The notes: generated by a model from the sequence alone, not told the origin. 7,009 bases of DNA from Anaerolineae bacterium (GCA_028284565.1 JANQRM010000315.1:1-7009), one strand, 5' to 3'. Counted from the first letter of the stretch, positions 1 to 6,502 are shown. Numbers and translations: made by a program.

Positions 1-1070
1 TGGAACTCGATGAAGCCAAGAAAAGTGGGCTAGACAATATTCAAGTTCTTGCCGATTTGGGCTATTACGACTTGCTCCAACAAGAGGATATGACCGTCCT
101 CAAAGCAGTAACTCAGTTATGGGGCAAATGCTTGTCGATGATTGGCATTGAATCGGGCAAGGTCGGCATCTATGGCACATGGGACATCAACGAGACGATT
201 GAACTCTTCAAAAGCCTTAGCGAAGCCTATCCACAAATCGAGTTCGTCGGTGAATCGGGGACAACACTCTTCGATGAAGCTATGCTCACCAAAGACTATG
301 ATGAAATCGAACGCCTCAAATCCGTTGCCCAGCGCACCAATGATGTGATGGAAAGCGCTTGGAATTACCTCTCAAGTCAGCAGATCGATGGCAATACACT
401 CGTGGATAGTGATGGCAATCCGATTACGATTGGCGATGTCAAAGCCTTTGTCCGCCGTGAATTACTCTCCGTCGGGCTAGAAGATACCGGCATGATATTC
501 GCGCAGGGACGTGATGCGGGCTTTCCACATAGTCGCGGCGAAGCGGATGATGTCCTCAAGCTCGGACAATCCATCGTGTTCGACCTTTTCCCACAAGAAC
601 TCGGTGGGGGCTATTTCCACGATATGACGCGGACATGGTGCTTGGGATATGCACCGCCTGAAGTTCAACAGACATATGATGATGTGATGGAAGCCTTTGA
701 CCGCGCCATCGAGACCTTTGGAGTCAATAAGCCAACCCATCTGATGCAAGAAGCAGTTTTAGAGACCTTCGAGGGCAAAGGATATGCCACCAGTCGTCAA
801 GATTCCACAACACAAGAGGGCTATGTCCACAGCTTAGGGCATGGTGTGGGTTTAAACATCCACGAGCGTCCGTCGATTAGCCACCTTCGCAAAGAGGACA
901 CATTCCAAGTCGGGAACGTTGTCACCATCGAACCCGGACTCTATTATCCAGAAAAGGGCTATGGGGTGCGTATTGAGGATTTGTGCATCGTCACGAAAAA
1001 CGGCGAACTCATCTCTCTGACGCCCTTCCGTAAAGACTTGGTGATTCCTATCAATGGTGTGACAACTTAG
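1..1070 (+). CDS. M24-family metallopeptidase, Xaa-Pro aminopeptidase type (5' partial)
   Basis: Probable cytoplasmic dinuclear-metal aminopeptidase that removes an N-terminal residue preceding proline. The frame is open from base 3, so the gene begins outside the window; a TTG at 57 is internal and should not be taken as the start. Residues below count from that TTG. Residues 1 to about 80 look like the end of a creatinase-type N-terminal domain; the pita-bread catalytic domain follows from about 85. All five metal ligands are present: D176 (VFDLFP), D189 (HDMTRT), H262 (SLGHGVG), E292 (TIEPGLY) and E307 (VRIEDLC). H158 (FPHSRG) and H269 (NIHERP) fit the family's substrate-side histidines. 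The D-D spacing of 13 with a 'DLFP' start is seen in a subset of M24 enzymes. The frame is undamaged up to TAG at 1068-1070. Family call is firm; exact substrate is not known (creatinase and prolidase relatives share the fold). Confidence 0.93.
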   Translation, partial: ELDEAKKSGLDNIQVLADLGYYDLLQQEDMTVLKAVTQLWGKCLSMIGIESGKVGIYGTWDINETIELFKSLSEAYPQIEFVGESGTTLFDEAMLTKDYDEIERLKSVAQRTNDVMESAWNYLSSQQIDGNTLVDSDGNPITIGDVKAFVRRELLSVGLEDTGMIFAQGRDAGFPHSRGEADDVLKLGQSIVFDLFPQELGGGYFHDMTRTWCLGYAPPEVQQTYDDVMEAFDRAIETFGVNKPTHLMQEAVLETFEGKGYATSRQDSTTQEGYVHSLGHGVGLNIHERPSISHLRKEDTFQVGNVVTIEPGLYYPEKGYGVRIEDLCIVTKNGELISLTPFRKDLVIPINGVTT

Positions 1071-1098
1071 TCGACAATGAGTTCCTATTTCATATGAT
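1071..1098 (+). promoter_or_regulatory. candidate sigma-70-like promoter for the permease-Usp gene
   Basis: TCGACA at 1071-1076 and TATGAT at 1093-1098 each differ by one base from the -35 and -10 consensus and are separated by 16 bp. The pair lies just after the peptidase stop and about 40 bp before the ATG at 1137, so it would serve the permease gene. This is pattern matching by eye; the sigma-factor preference of the host is unknown. Confidence 0.4.
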
Positions 1099-1215
1099 GT
1101 CAAACAATTTGTTGCTCGCTGAAACGGGGTAAACCGATGGCGCATATCTCCCAAAGATTATCCAATGCCTTAGAGGGCGCATTAGCTGGCGGGGGGTGAT
1201 CCTGCGACATCTCCG

Positions 1216-2748
1216 TTGTATGTGTTCGGTCCTTTTTTGCGCCTTATCATTGTTGCTGGAGTCTGTCAAATAACCTTTGGCGCAAGTATCTGGCTCGTTG
1301 TCTTAACCGTGATTGTCGTTTCTTCCATGTATCGTCTGGTGATGATCTGGGTGGTCGATAGCACGGGTGGTAGTGGGCTTAGTGAAGAAGAGTTTGGAGG
1401 ATTGGCAGTTAAGGTCAATTCGAGTATCACAGTGATCGAATATACACTAACGTTCTTAGTGAGTATGGCGGCACTGGTCACCTTTATTGCTGACCGTTTA
1501 CCCATCTTAAATGAAGCGGTTTTTGGCATTCAATATCGGACATTCGTCGCCATTATCTTGAGTATTGTAACGGGGTGGCTGGTCAATCGGGGACCTCGAA
1601 CTGCCGCACGTGCCTTTGGACCCGCAACAGCAGGCGTGTTAATCTTCCTGTCGGTCATGATGTTCGCAACGATTGCACCATTTGGAATACAACTTCCATC
1701 CTTTGATTTGCAAGCCTTTCATCCTGATAACGTCGTCATCACCTTGGGAGGCTACGCTCGCATTTTGGCTTTGATGACCGGGATCGAGATTTTTGCCAAC
1801 TTAGTCGCGGCATATGATGGAAGCCCCAAAGAGCGCAGTCGAAAAGCCTTTGGGAGCTTGATTATCATTATGGGAACGACCTCACTCACCATGTTAATTG
1901 TGGGACCTGCTATATTCTCGTTATCTGATCCGATGCATGCAGAGGTTTCCGTTTTTACACAAACAATGGATCACTTGCTCCCGGCACCGTTAGCGCTTTT
2001 AGGGACTTTCGTTGGTGTAGCGGTATTGTTATCTGCATCTGTCTCCAGCGCACAAGGTTTACAGAACCTTGCATTAGGCTTGCGCTATCGACATTATCTA
2101 CCAGCGTTTGTTGGGCAACGCAATCAATTTGATGTGGCAGATAAACCCGTCTGGATTGAAGTTGGGGTTGTCTCCATAATATTCCTTATTTTGGGAACAA
2201 GTGAAGAGACCTACCTTGCACTCTATGCCGCAGGCGTGTTTATCCTCTTGAGTATGACAGGTTGGGCGGCGACTAAACGTTTATTGAGGGAGATGCAACA
2301 ATCTCAAACTGTCAACACGGTCGTTGCCTTGATTGGAACTGTGACAGCGGCAGTCTTAACCACAGGGGCAACCCTTATCATCTTTGGGGAGCACTTTCAA
2401 GAAGGTGCATGGACATATTTTGTCATGATTCCAGCTTTGTATATGGTGTTCACATTCTTTCGGAATAAGCTGGGTGAACCCACTGCTGGAGAAAATCGTA
2501 TCGCGCGCCTCGTTGCTGAACAACGTCATATCGTGATTTACCAACCTGACCCACCATCAGAAGGCTCGTGGGCTGACCCGCACTTTAAGCGGATTATGAT
2601 TCCACTTTATGGTTCGGCTTTTGCAGAACAAGCACTTTCACTGGCGCAATCACTCGCCTCAGAATTCGACGCAAGACTTACACTCTTTTCAATTGAATCA
2701 AATAATTCTTCAAATGCTGATGGTCATAATCATGATCGCCTTCTGTAG
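1216..2748 (+). CDS. membrane part of the APC-superfamily permease plus first half of Usp1 (frame 1 fragment)
   Basis: Largest intact piece of the broken gene, 510 residues from a TTG at 1216; the coding sense extends back to about 1192 in this frame, and the natural start is the ATG at 1137 in another frame. Hydrophobic segments lie roughly at residues 8-47 (one or two helices), 70-91, 107-123, 138-156, 176-198, 213-235, 257-280, 313-327, 334-350, 367-389 and 398-414. The stretch YAAGVFILLSMTGW followed by a basic KRLLRE resembles the late helices of KimA-type APC permeases. The upstream GDPATSPLY (1198-1224) recalls the KUP potassium transporter motif GDIGTSPLY. From residue 457 (FKRIMIPLYGS) the chain enters a Usp fold, then goes out of frame at about 507 and stops. 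Substrate is unassigned: potassium uptake or amino acid transport are both possible. Confidence 0.75.
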   Translation: MYVFGPFLRLIIVAGVCQITFGASIWLVVLTVIVVSSMYRLVMIWVVDSTGGSGLSEEEFGGLAVKVNSSITVIEYTLTFLVSMAALVTFIADRLPILNEAVFGIQYRTFVAIILSIVTGWLVNRGPRTAARAFGPATAGVLIFLSVMMFATIAPFGIQLPSFDLQAFHPDNVVITLGGYARILALMTGIEIFANLVAAYDGSPKERSRKAFGSLIIIMGTTSLTMLIVGPAIFSLSDPMHAEVSVFTQTMDHLLPAPLALLGTFVGVAVLLSASVSSAQGLQNLALGLRYRHYLPAFVGQRNQFDVADKPVWIEVGVVSIIFLILGTSEETYLALYAAGVFILLSMTGWAATKRLLREMQQSQTVNTVVALIGTVTAAVLTTGATLIIFGEHFQEGAWTYFVMIPALYMVFTFFRNKLGEPTAGENRIARLVAEQRHIVIYQPDPPSEGSWADPHFKRIMIPLYGSAFAEQALSLAQSLASEFDARLTLFSIESNNSSNADGHNHDRLL

Positions 2749-2753
2749 TTGAT

Positions 2754-3023
2754 TTGGAGCAAGTGGCAACACCATTACATACGGCAGGTCTACAGACAAA
2801 CCGAATTATTGAATATGGTTCGACAGCCCACATGCTCCACCACGTTGCAGAACAACACAATATAGATTTGATTTTGATGAGTACACATGGTCGCTCAGGC
2901 ATTAAACGCTTATTATTTGTCAGTGTGGCAGATCAAATCGTTCAGATCGCACAAATTCCCCTGCTTCTACTTCGTCCAAGCAATAATTGGCGGAGTCGTT
3001 GGACAGAATTTCGTATTTATTAA
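2754..3023 (+). pseudogene. second half of Usp domain 1 (frame 3 fragment)
   Basis: An 89-residue piece from a TTG at 2754, though the frame is open from 2736 and the sense probably resumes near 2745 (VVDLEQVATPLH). It completes the Usp fold begun at 2584: helix LEQVATPLHTAGLQ, strand, then DLILMSTHGRSG and IPLLLLRP. It has no credible start of its own and should be read as part of the 1137-3403 gene. In the nucleotide motif the last glycine is Val (GTC at 2919-2921, LLFVSVAD instead of LLxGSVAD). With Tyr for Asp in PLYGS at 2608-2610, Usp1 has probably lost nucleotide binding. The end of the frame (WRSRWTEFR, then IY stop) is the usual linker to a second Usp domain. Confidence 0.75.
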
Positions 3024-3403
3024 TTACATTGGATGGCTCTGCCAATGCCGAAGCGATTTTAGATTATGCCAAGTTGTTTGCTCAGCGATTTAAAAGCAAA
3101 ATTATCTTGTTGTCTGTACCAAAGCAAAACCAGTCAGAAGAGACCTTAGCATCGATACGTCAATATTTGGAAGGAATCAAAAATCGTTTAGCTGACAGTG
3201 ATATTGACGTTCAGACACGTGTGATAGGTCAAAATGCAGGACACACCATTGTTCAAGTCAGTCAGGATGAAGAGATTGACCTGATTATGCTGCTGGCAAC
3301 ACATGGGCGCGGCGGGTTTGATCGGCTGATGCTAGGGAGTGTTGCTGATTTAGTGGTTCGGCATACAACCTGTCCAATATTACTTGTTTCAGCACGAGGA
3401 TAA
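2987..3403 (+). CDS. Usp domain 2 of the permease fusion (frame 2 fragment), UspA-like
   Basis: An essentially complete universal stress (UspA-like) domain of 138 residues if read from TTG 2987. The true sense most likely enters this frame at 3014 (YLLITLDGS), so the first nine residues are probably not natural. Usp domains bind ATP or related nucleotides and act as sensors. The adenine-side Asp is present (D16 in TLDGS), and so is the phosphate loop THGRGG followed by LMLGSVAD with G117-S118. A doubled CTG at 3290-3295 adds one Leu in DLIMLLATHG compared with Usp1's DLILMSTHG. It overlaps the preceding frame by 37 bp, as expected from a frameshift. It could be expressed alone as a small Usp, but no good ribosome-binding site is seen. 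Confidence 0.78.
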   Translation: MAESLDRISYLLITLDGSANAEAILDYAKLFAQRFKSKIILLSVPKQNQSEETLASIRQYLEGIKNRLADSDIDVQTRVIGQNAGHTIVQVSQDEEIDLIMLLATHGRGGFDRLMLGSVADLVVRHTTCPILLVSARG

Positions 3404-3417
3404 ACCTGAAGCAGGAA

Positions 3418-4347
3418 TTAAGGCACGTAAGTCAGCATATTTTCATACAAGCGAATCACACCTTGCATATTTACCTTGCGGACAATATCGACTTTTGCTC
3501 GTCCTTTACTATACCGAGTGTAATTGACAACGGTTTGTCCGCGAGTATGCTCTCCCCTGAGTTCCACCGTTACATGACGTTTTTCTGTTTCCAGAATCAG
3601 TTGGGGTTCTAAAGTAATTGCCATTGCCAGCGGGTCAGGGAGCCAGTGACCAATTGCGCGGTTCCCAAACTTTTTCATCACCTTGTCATTGATTCCTGCA
3701 TAAAAGGTCGATAGTGATGTGCCGAGCTGACACATTCGCTCATGGTCTTGCATCGGGATGGGATGTTCGACAGTGGTTTCCCAACTGAGCATCGTAGCTT
3801 GTTCAATCTCATTCAGAACAATATAAGCGGCTTCAGGGTCGATAAAGATATTAAACTCAGCTGTGACTGTCGGCGTATTCCCGTGTCCATCAACTGCCCC
3901 TCCCATGAAGGTGAACTGTTTGAGTTTGGTCAAGAAGGTTGGGTCGAGTCGTGTAGCCAACGCAATATTTGTGAGTGGAGCAAGTGCAACCAGTGTGATT
4001 TCATTGGGCGCTTCATTGACAAGACGAATTAACGCCATCACTGCATGTTCATCTTCCAACGTTACCTCGCAGGGTGGGCGGGCATCCCAATCCCCCAAGC
4101 CATCATTCAGATGATAGCTTTCTTCGTTATACCATGTCTCAACTAAGGGGCGGTCAGCGCCACCATAGACAGGGACAGTTTTGCCAACTTGTTGGAGAAC
4201 CGTCGCCACATTGCGATTGACTTTGTCTAGATGCACATTGCCTGTAACAGTCGTGATGGCTTCTACTGTTACATCGGGATAGGTGAGTGCCATCATTATC
4301 GCTTCGGCATCATCAATGCCAGCATCTGTATCAATAATCAGTCGCAT
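3418..4347 (-). CDS. inosine-uridine preferring nucleoside hydrolase family protein
   Basis: Cytoplasmic N-ribohydrolase that splits nucleosides into base and ribose for salvage, by family membership. At 309 residues it has normal family length. The N-terminal calcium and ribose motif is IIDTDAGIDDA (D6, D8, D12, D13), with Ala where Pro is usual. ALAPLTNIA carries T126, AEFNIFIDPEAA carries E164 and N166, and LPDPLA carries D238, the last calcium ligand. The residue before D238 is Pro; many members have His there (His241 of the Crithidia enzyme), so leaving-group activation or base preference may differ. The ATG is supported by AGGAG (4356-4360) 8 bases upstream. It lies 18 bp after the TPR gene, probably co-transcribed, and its end is 14 bp from the convergent permease-Usp gene. 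Family call is secure; substrate is not. Confidence 0.95.
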   Translation of the reverse strand: MRLIIDTDAGIDDAEAIMMALTYPDVTVEAITTVTGNVHLDKVNRNVATVLQQVGKTVPVYGGADRPLVETWYNEESYHLNDGLGDWDARPPCEVTLEDEHAVMALIRLVNEAPNEITLVALAPLTNIALATRLDPTFLTKLKQFTFMGGAVDGHGNTPTVTAEFNIFIDPEAAYIVLNEIEQATMLSWETTVEHPIPMQDHERMCQLGTSLSTFYAGINDKVMKKFGNRAIGHWLPDPLAMAITLEPQLILETEKRHVTVELRGEHTRGQTVVNYTRYSKGRAKVDIVRKVNMQGVIRLYENMLTYVP

Positions 4348-4355
4348 TGCGGTTG

Positions 4356-4360
4356 CTCCT
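4356..4360 (-). promoter_or_regulatory. ribosome-binding site of the nucleoside hydrolase
   Basis: CTCCT on the plus strand reads AGGAG on the coding strand, 8 bases before the ATG. It is the clearest Shine-Dalgarno match among the starts examined and sits in the 18-bp gap after the TPR gene. Confidence 0.7.
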
Positions 4361-4365
4361 ATAGT

Positions 4366-5556
4366 TTAGCTCGGCTGGCAAACGGGTCCATCCGGCGGAT
4401 AGGTCCATGATTGGCGTACACGGGGGTCGGTTGCCATCGCCCGAAATTCGTTGTAGATGGTCACTAAGTTTTCACAATCGCCGACGATTTCTGCGGCTTG
4501 TCCCTGTAGATACCAGCATTCAAATCGCCGTTCCGGGATGGGGACATCCTGCATGATTTGTAACGAGGCACAACGATGGAAGGCATCTTGCGCGGACTCA
4601 AAATTCCCCTGTAAGAAGTATTCACGTCCCAACTGATACCAGCCGTCCGACCATTGTGGGGCGCGCTCGGTCACTTCACCACAATAGCGGATCGCCGCCT
4701 CTCGTTCTCGCATCGTACTCGACAATTCACATAGCCGGAAACGCGCTTTCACATTCGCCTCGTCAAATGCCAATATTTGGAAATAGGCAACGGTCGCCGT
4801 GTCGCTATTGCCAATTTGCAGGGCATAGAGGGCTTTCTCGAAGTGCAATGGAATCAGCCGATGATTATAAGTCAGGGCTTGGGTGACGGTCTCCACGGCT
4901 TTGTCATAGCGTCCCAAATCACTGTATGCAATGGCAAGGACACGATGAGCATCTACCTGCCAGTCGGTTTGGAAAGATGCCAATTCAACAGCACGATTGG
5001 CTTCACGCAATGCCGCTTCAAAGATGCCCTGCGAACCATACGCCAGTGATAAGGTGATACGAGCAGGTAGATTGGCAGAGTCTGCTTCGATGACACGGAG
5101 GGCGAGTCGGGTGGCTTCTTCTGATAGTCCGTTGGCTTGGAGTGTATAAGCATGGATGGCTTGAATGTCGATATTGCGAGGTTGTCGCTGATAAGCCGAT
5201 GTGGTGAGTTCCAATGCAGATTCACGATCAGAGGCGAGGTTGTAGTCCGTGTAACTGCGGTAGATAAGCGCACGGGCTAATAAGGTCAACGCATAAGCAT
5301 TGTGCGGTTCGCTCTCCAATATCTGTTGAGAGGCGGCGATGGTTTCTGATAAATCCCCTTTTTCAAAAGCGGTTTCCGCTGAATGTAAGTTAGGTTGCGA
5401 ACGGGGGATATTGATGTTGAGCCATTGTCCCAGCCAGTCCCATGACACAGCCAGAACACCCAGACACACGCCCATCAAAATCACCAAGGGCATACAGCCC
5501 CCACGAGATTGCCGACGACGGAAAATCGGTTGTCCCAAATCGCGCTGGATTCGCAT
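4366..5556 (-). CDS. membrane-anchored TPR repeat protein
   Basis: 396 residues with no enzymatic motif. A basic N-terminus (RRRQSRGG) precedes one membrane helix at about 22-38, predicting N-inside with the rest outside the cytoplasm. From about residue 57 the chain is helical TPR-like repeats, roughly 57-84, 131-158, 165-192, 201-230, 237-265, 269-298 and 303-332, with typical A-L-Y/G-x-Y/A-x-P spacing such as AYGSQGIFEAALREANRAVEL-type units. These repeats normally form a protein-binding surface. All six cysteines beyond the membrane helix fall in the C-terminal third (C276, C292, C329, C347, C361, C393), compatible with disulfides outside the cell. The ATG has GAGG 4 bases upstream (5561-5564), a short but usable spacing. 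It follows the 287-residue envelope protein by 80 bp and precedes the hydrolase by 18 bp. Partner and role are unknown. Confidence 0.85.
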   Translation of the reverse strand: MRIQRDLGQPIFRRRQSRGGCMPLVILMGVCLGVLAVSWDWLGQWLNINIPRSQPNLHSAETAFEKGDLSETIAASQQILESEPHNAYALTLLARALIYRSYTDYNLASDRESALELTTSAYQRQPRNIDIQAIHAYTLQANGLSEEATRLALRVIEADSANLPARITLSLAYGSQGIFEAALREANRAVELASFQTDWQVDAHRVLAIAYSDLGRYDKAVETVTQALTYNHRLIPLHFEKALYALQIGNSDTATVAYFQILAFDEANVKARFRLCELSSTMREREAAIRYCGEVTERAPQWSDGWYQLGREYFLQGNFESAQDAFHRCASLQIMQDVPIPERRFECWYLQGQAAEIVGDCENLVTIYNEFRAMATDPRVRQSWTYPPDGPVCQPS

Positions 5557-5636
5557 CGTACCTCAGACAAATCATCACTCCTGTGGATAGTGTACCGAAT
5601 CCTGTATGTCTGTGCATCAAGGTCGTGCATGTTGAC
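5557..5636 (-). other. 80-bp gap between outer-domain gene and TPR gene
   Basis: Apart from the GAGG before the TPR ATG, only a weak TGCA-flanked partial dyad (around 5608-5632) and a poor -35/-10 pair with 20-bp spacing were seen. No terminator hairpin with a T-run is visible, so read-through transcription from the upstream pair is plausible. Confidence 0.45.
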
Positions 5637-6500
5637 CTAAAAGTCACGGATTTGTAGGAAGTTGAGAATGAGGACATTGGCAGAACATTCGGCACGGGTT
5701 GTCACCATAATTTCATCGGAGAGGGGTGCGCCTGCGGAACTAAAGAGTTGCACCGTGAAGTCGCCTGCTTGGGGTGCGCCACCCAGATTGAGTTCATAGC
5801 CACCGGGACCAAACGTGCGGGTTGCACCACTAAAGACCGTGGAGGCGATGTCATCTCTGGTGATGCGAATACCGAGTCCATCGACAGCCTGCCCATCGAC
5901 CCCGGTCACAGAACCTGCGATGCTTGCCCAATTACATTCCCGTCCATTGGCATTGGCAATATAAAGCGGTTCATCTGTGCGGAAGGGGAACTGAGCTAAG
6001 TCGGGGTCAATTGTGACAGCTAGTGTTGGTGTGGTCAGGACGCTGGGTAAGGTGGTGACATTGACCTGTGGCGTTTCATTAGGCGCAAGGGTATTGGGCA
6101 AAGTTGGAGCTGGTGTGGCGGTGATGTAATAGAATTCTGTGGCAGGCGGGAAGGGATTGAGCTCAGATTGGGGGTCTTGCCAGATAATCGCGTACCATGC
6201 ACAGACGAGTCCCGTCCCCACAATAGCTAGAACAGACAGGAGGTTATAGAGCCAGCGTTTAGCGCGGGATGGTTTGGGCTTAAGAGGAGTATCAATAACC
6301 TGTTGCTGGAGGGCTTCATCATGTGTCAGTTGGTCAGGAGCAAGCGGGTCGTAACGATCCTCTTTGGGTGTAACCTTGATGGGACGGACAACATCCTCCC
6401 CTAATTGGGAGAGGGCGCGCAGAGCCGTGTCGTCATCATCTGGTAATGGAATATCATCAAAGGATAATTCCGACTCGTCACGCGGAGGTTGCTCAGCCAT
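5637..6500 (-). CDS. single-pass membrane protein with Pro/Thr linker and Cys-Trp beta-type outer domain
   Basis: 287 residues, no named family recognised. Layout: an acidic, probably disordered cytoplasmic segment (1-75, with a DDDD run); a basic stop (KPKPSRAKR) before a membrane helix at about 84-107; a Thr/Pro/Asn-rich linker (about 119-165); then an outer domain from about 170. The outer domain has FPF at its start, CNWASIAGSV (C189), GPGGYELNLGG, FTVQLFSSAGAPLS and ends AECSANVLILNFLQI (C272). The alternation of short strands and Gly turns suggests a beta-sandwich such as carboxypeptidase-regulatory or CNA-B-like folds; C189 and C272 could form a disulfide. The same ordered signatures occur in the upstream partial protein, so the two are paralogous. 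The ATG overlaps that gene's stop (TAATG) and has no good Shine-Dalgarno, which favours coupled translation. Surface or adhesion role is a guess. Confidence 0.85.
   Translation of the reverse strand: MAEQPPRDESELSFDDIPLPDDDDTALRALSQLGEDVVRPIKVTPKEDRYDPLAPDQLTHDEALQQQVIDTPLKPKPSRAKRWLYNLLSVLAIVGTGLVCAWYAIIWQDPQSELNPFPPATEFYYITATPAPTLPNTLAPNETPQVNVTTLPSVLTTPTLAVTIDPDLAQFPFRTDEPLYIANANGRECNWASIAGSVTGVDGQAVDGLGIRITRDDIASTVFSGATRTFGPGGYELNLGGAPQAGDFTVQLFSSAGAPLSDEIMVTTRAECSANVLILNFLQIRDF
6015..6122 (-). other. Pro/Thr/Asn-rich linker of the 287-residue protein
   Basis: Residues about 127-162 are dominated by Thr, Pro, Leu and Asn, e.g. TATPAPTLPNTLAPNETP. This is typical of an extended spacer between membrane helix and outer domain, possibly glycosylated. 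It corresponds in position to the longer linker at 6863-7009. Confidence 0.7.
6180..6251 (-). other. predicted transmembrane helix of the 287-residue protein
   Basis: Residues about 84-107 (LYNLLSVLAIVGTGLVCAWY and a few following residues) form one uninterrupted hydrophobic stretch just after a Lys/Arg cluster. This predicts N-terminus inside and C-terminal domain outside. Confidence 0.8.
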
Positions 6501-6502
6501 TA
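6498..6502 (-). promoter_or_regulatory. TAATG stop-start overlap, probable translational coupling
   Basis: The stop of the partial upstream gene (TAA, 6502-6500) and the start of the 287-residue protein (ATG, 6500-6498) share one A. No clear Shine-Dalgarno precedes the ATG, so re-initiation by the terminating ribosome is the likely route. It also supports co-transcription of the pair. Confidence 0.7.

Larger units (their letters stand above)
1137..3403 (+). pseudogene. APC-superfamily permease with two C-terminal Usp domains, broken by three frameshifts
   Basis: Three reading frames in sequence order encode consecutive parts of one recognisable protein. ATG at 1137 (weak GGGG 8 bases upstream) opens frame 3 for 20 codons and hits TGA at 1197. 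The permease continues in frame 1 (to TAG 2746-2748), Usp1's second half in frame 3 (to TAA 3021-3023), and Usp2 in frame 2 (to TAA 3401-3403). One extra G in the run at 1191-1196, one missing base near 2740-2745 and one missing base near 3012-3014 explain everything; repaired, the product is about 755 residues: N-terminus, 11-12 membrane helices, then two Usp domains (about 2584-2978 and 3014-3400) in the cytoplasm. The likely role is secondary transport of an amino acid or cation under control of a nucleotide-binding tail. The neighbouring genes have no such breaks, which favours real decay, but assembly error at homopolymers cannot be excluded from sequence alone. The fragments are listed separately. 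Confidence 0.8.

Noticed and set aside
57..59. TTG at 57 as the start of the M24 gene
   Set aside because: The frame is open to the left edge with plausible coding sense (ELDEAKKSGLDNIQVLADLG), and the N-terminal domain would be truncated.
852..1154. Long minus-strand open frame over the peptidase 3' end
   Set aside because: It lies antisense to a frame with all M24 catalytic motifs; no recognisable protein features of its own.
2984..3013. Independent start for a free-standing UspA at TTG 2987
   Set aside because: The same bases in frame 3 encode the usual Usp-to-Usp linker (WRSRWTEFR), and no ribosome-binding site precedes the TTG, so a frameshift is the simpler reading.
3405..3415. Short inverted repeat CCTG-AAG-CAGG as a bidirectional terminator
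   Set aside because: Only four base pairs with a 3-base loop and no T-run; too weak to call.
4953..5273. 106-residue minus-strand open frame inside the TPR gene
   Set aside because: Same strand, different frame from the TPR repeats; Ser/Thr/Pro-rich low-information translation typical of an out-of-frame shadow.
5557..5636. Promoter for the TPR gene (TTGATG and TACACT on the minus strand)
   Set aside because: The hexamers are about 20 bp apart and the match is poor; not better than chance in this composition.
5390..5695. 101-residue frame bridging the gap before the TPR gene
   Set aside because: Overlaps the ends of two well-supported genes in another frame and shows no domain or good ribosome-binding site.
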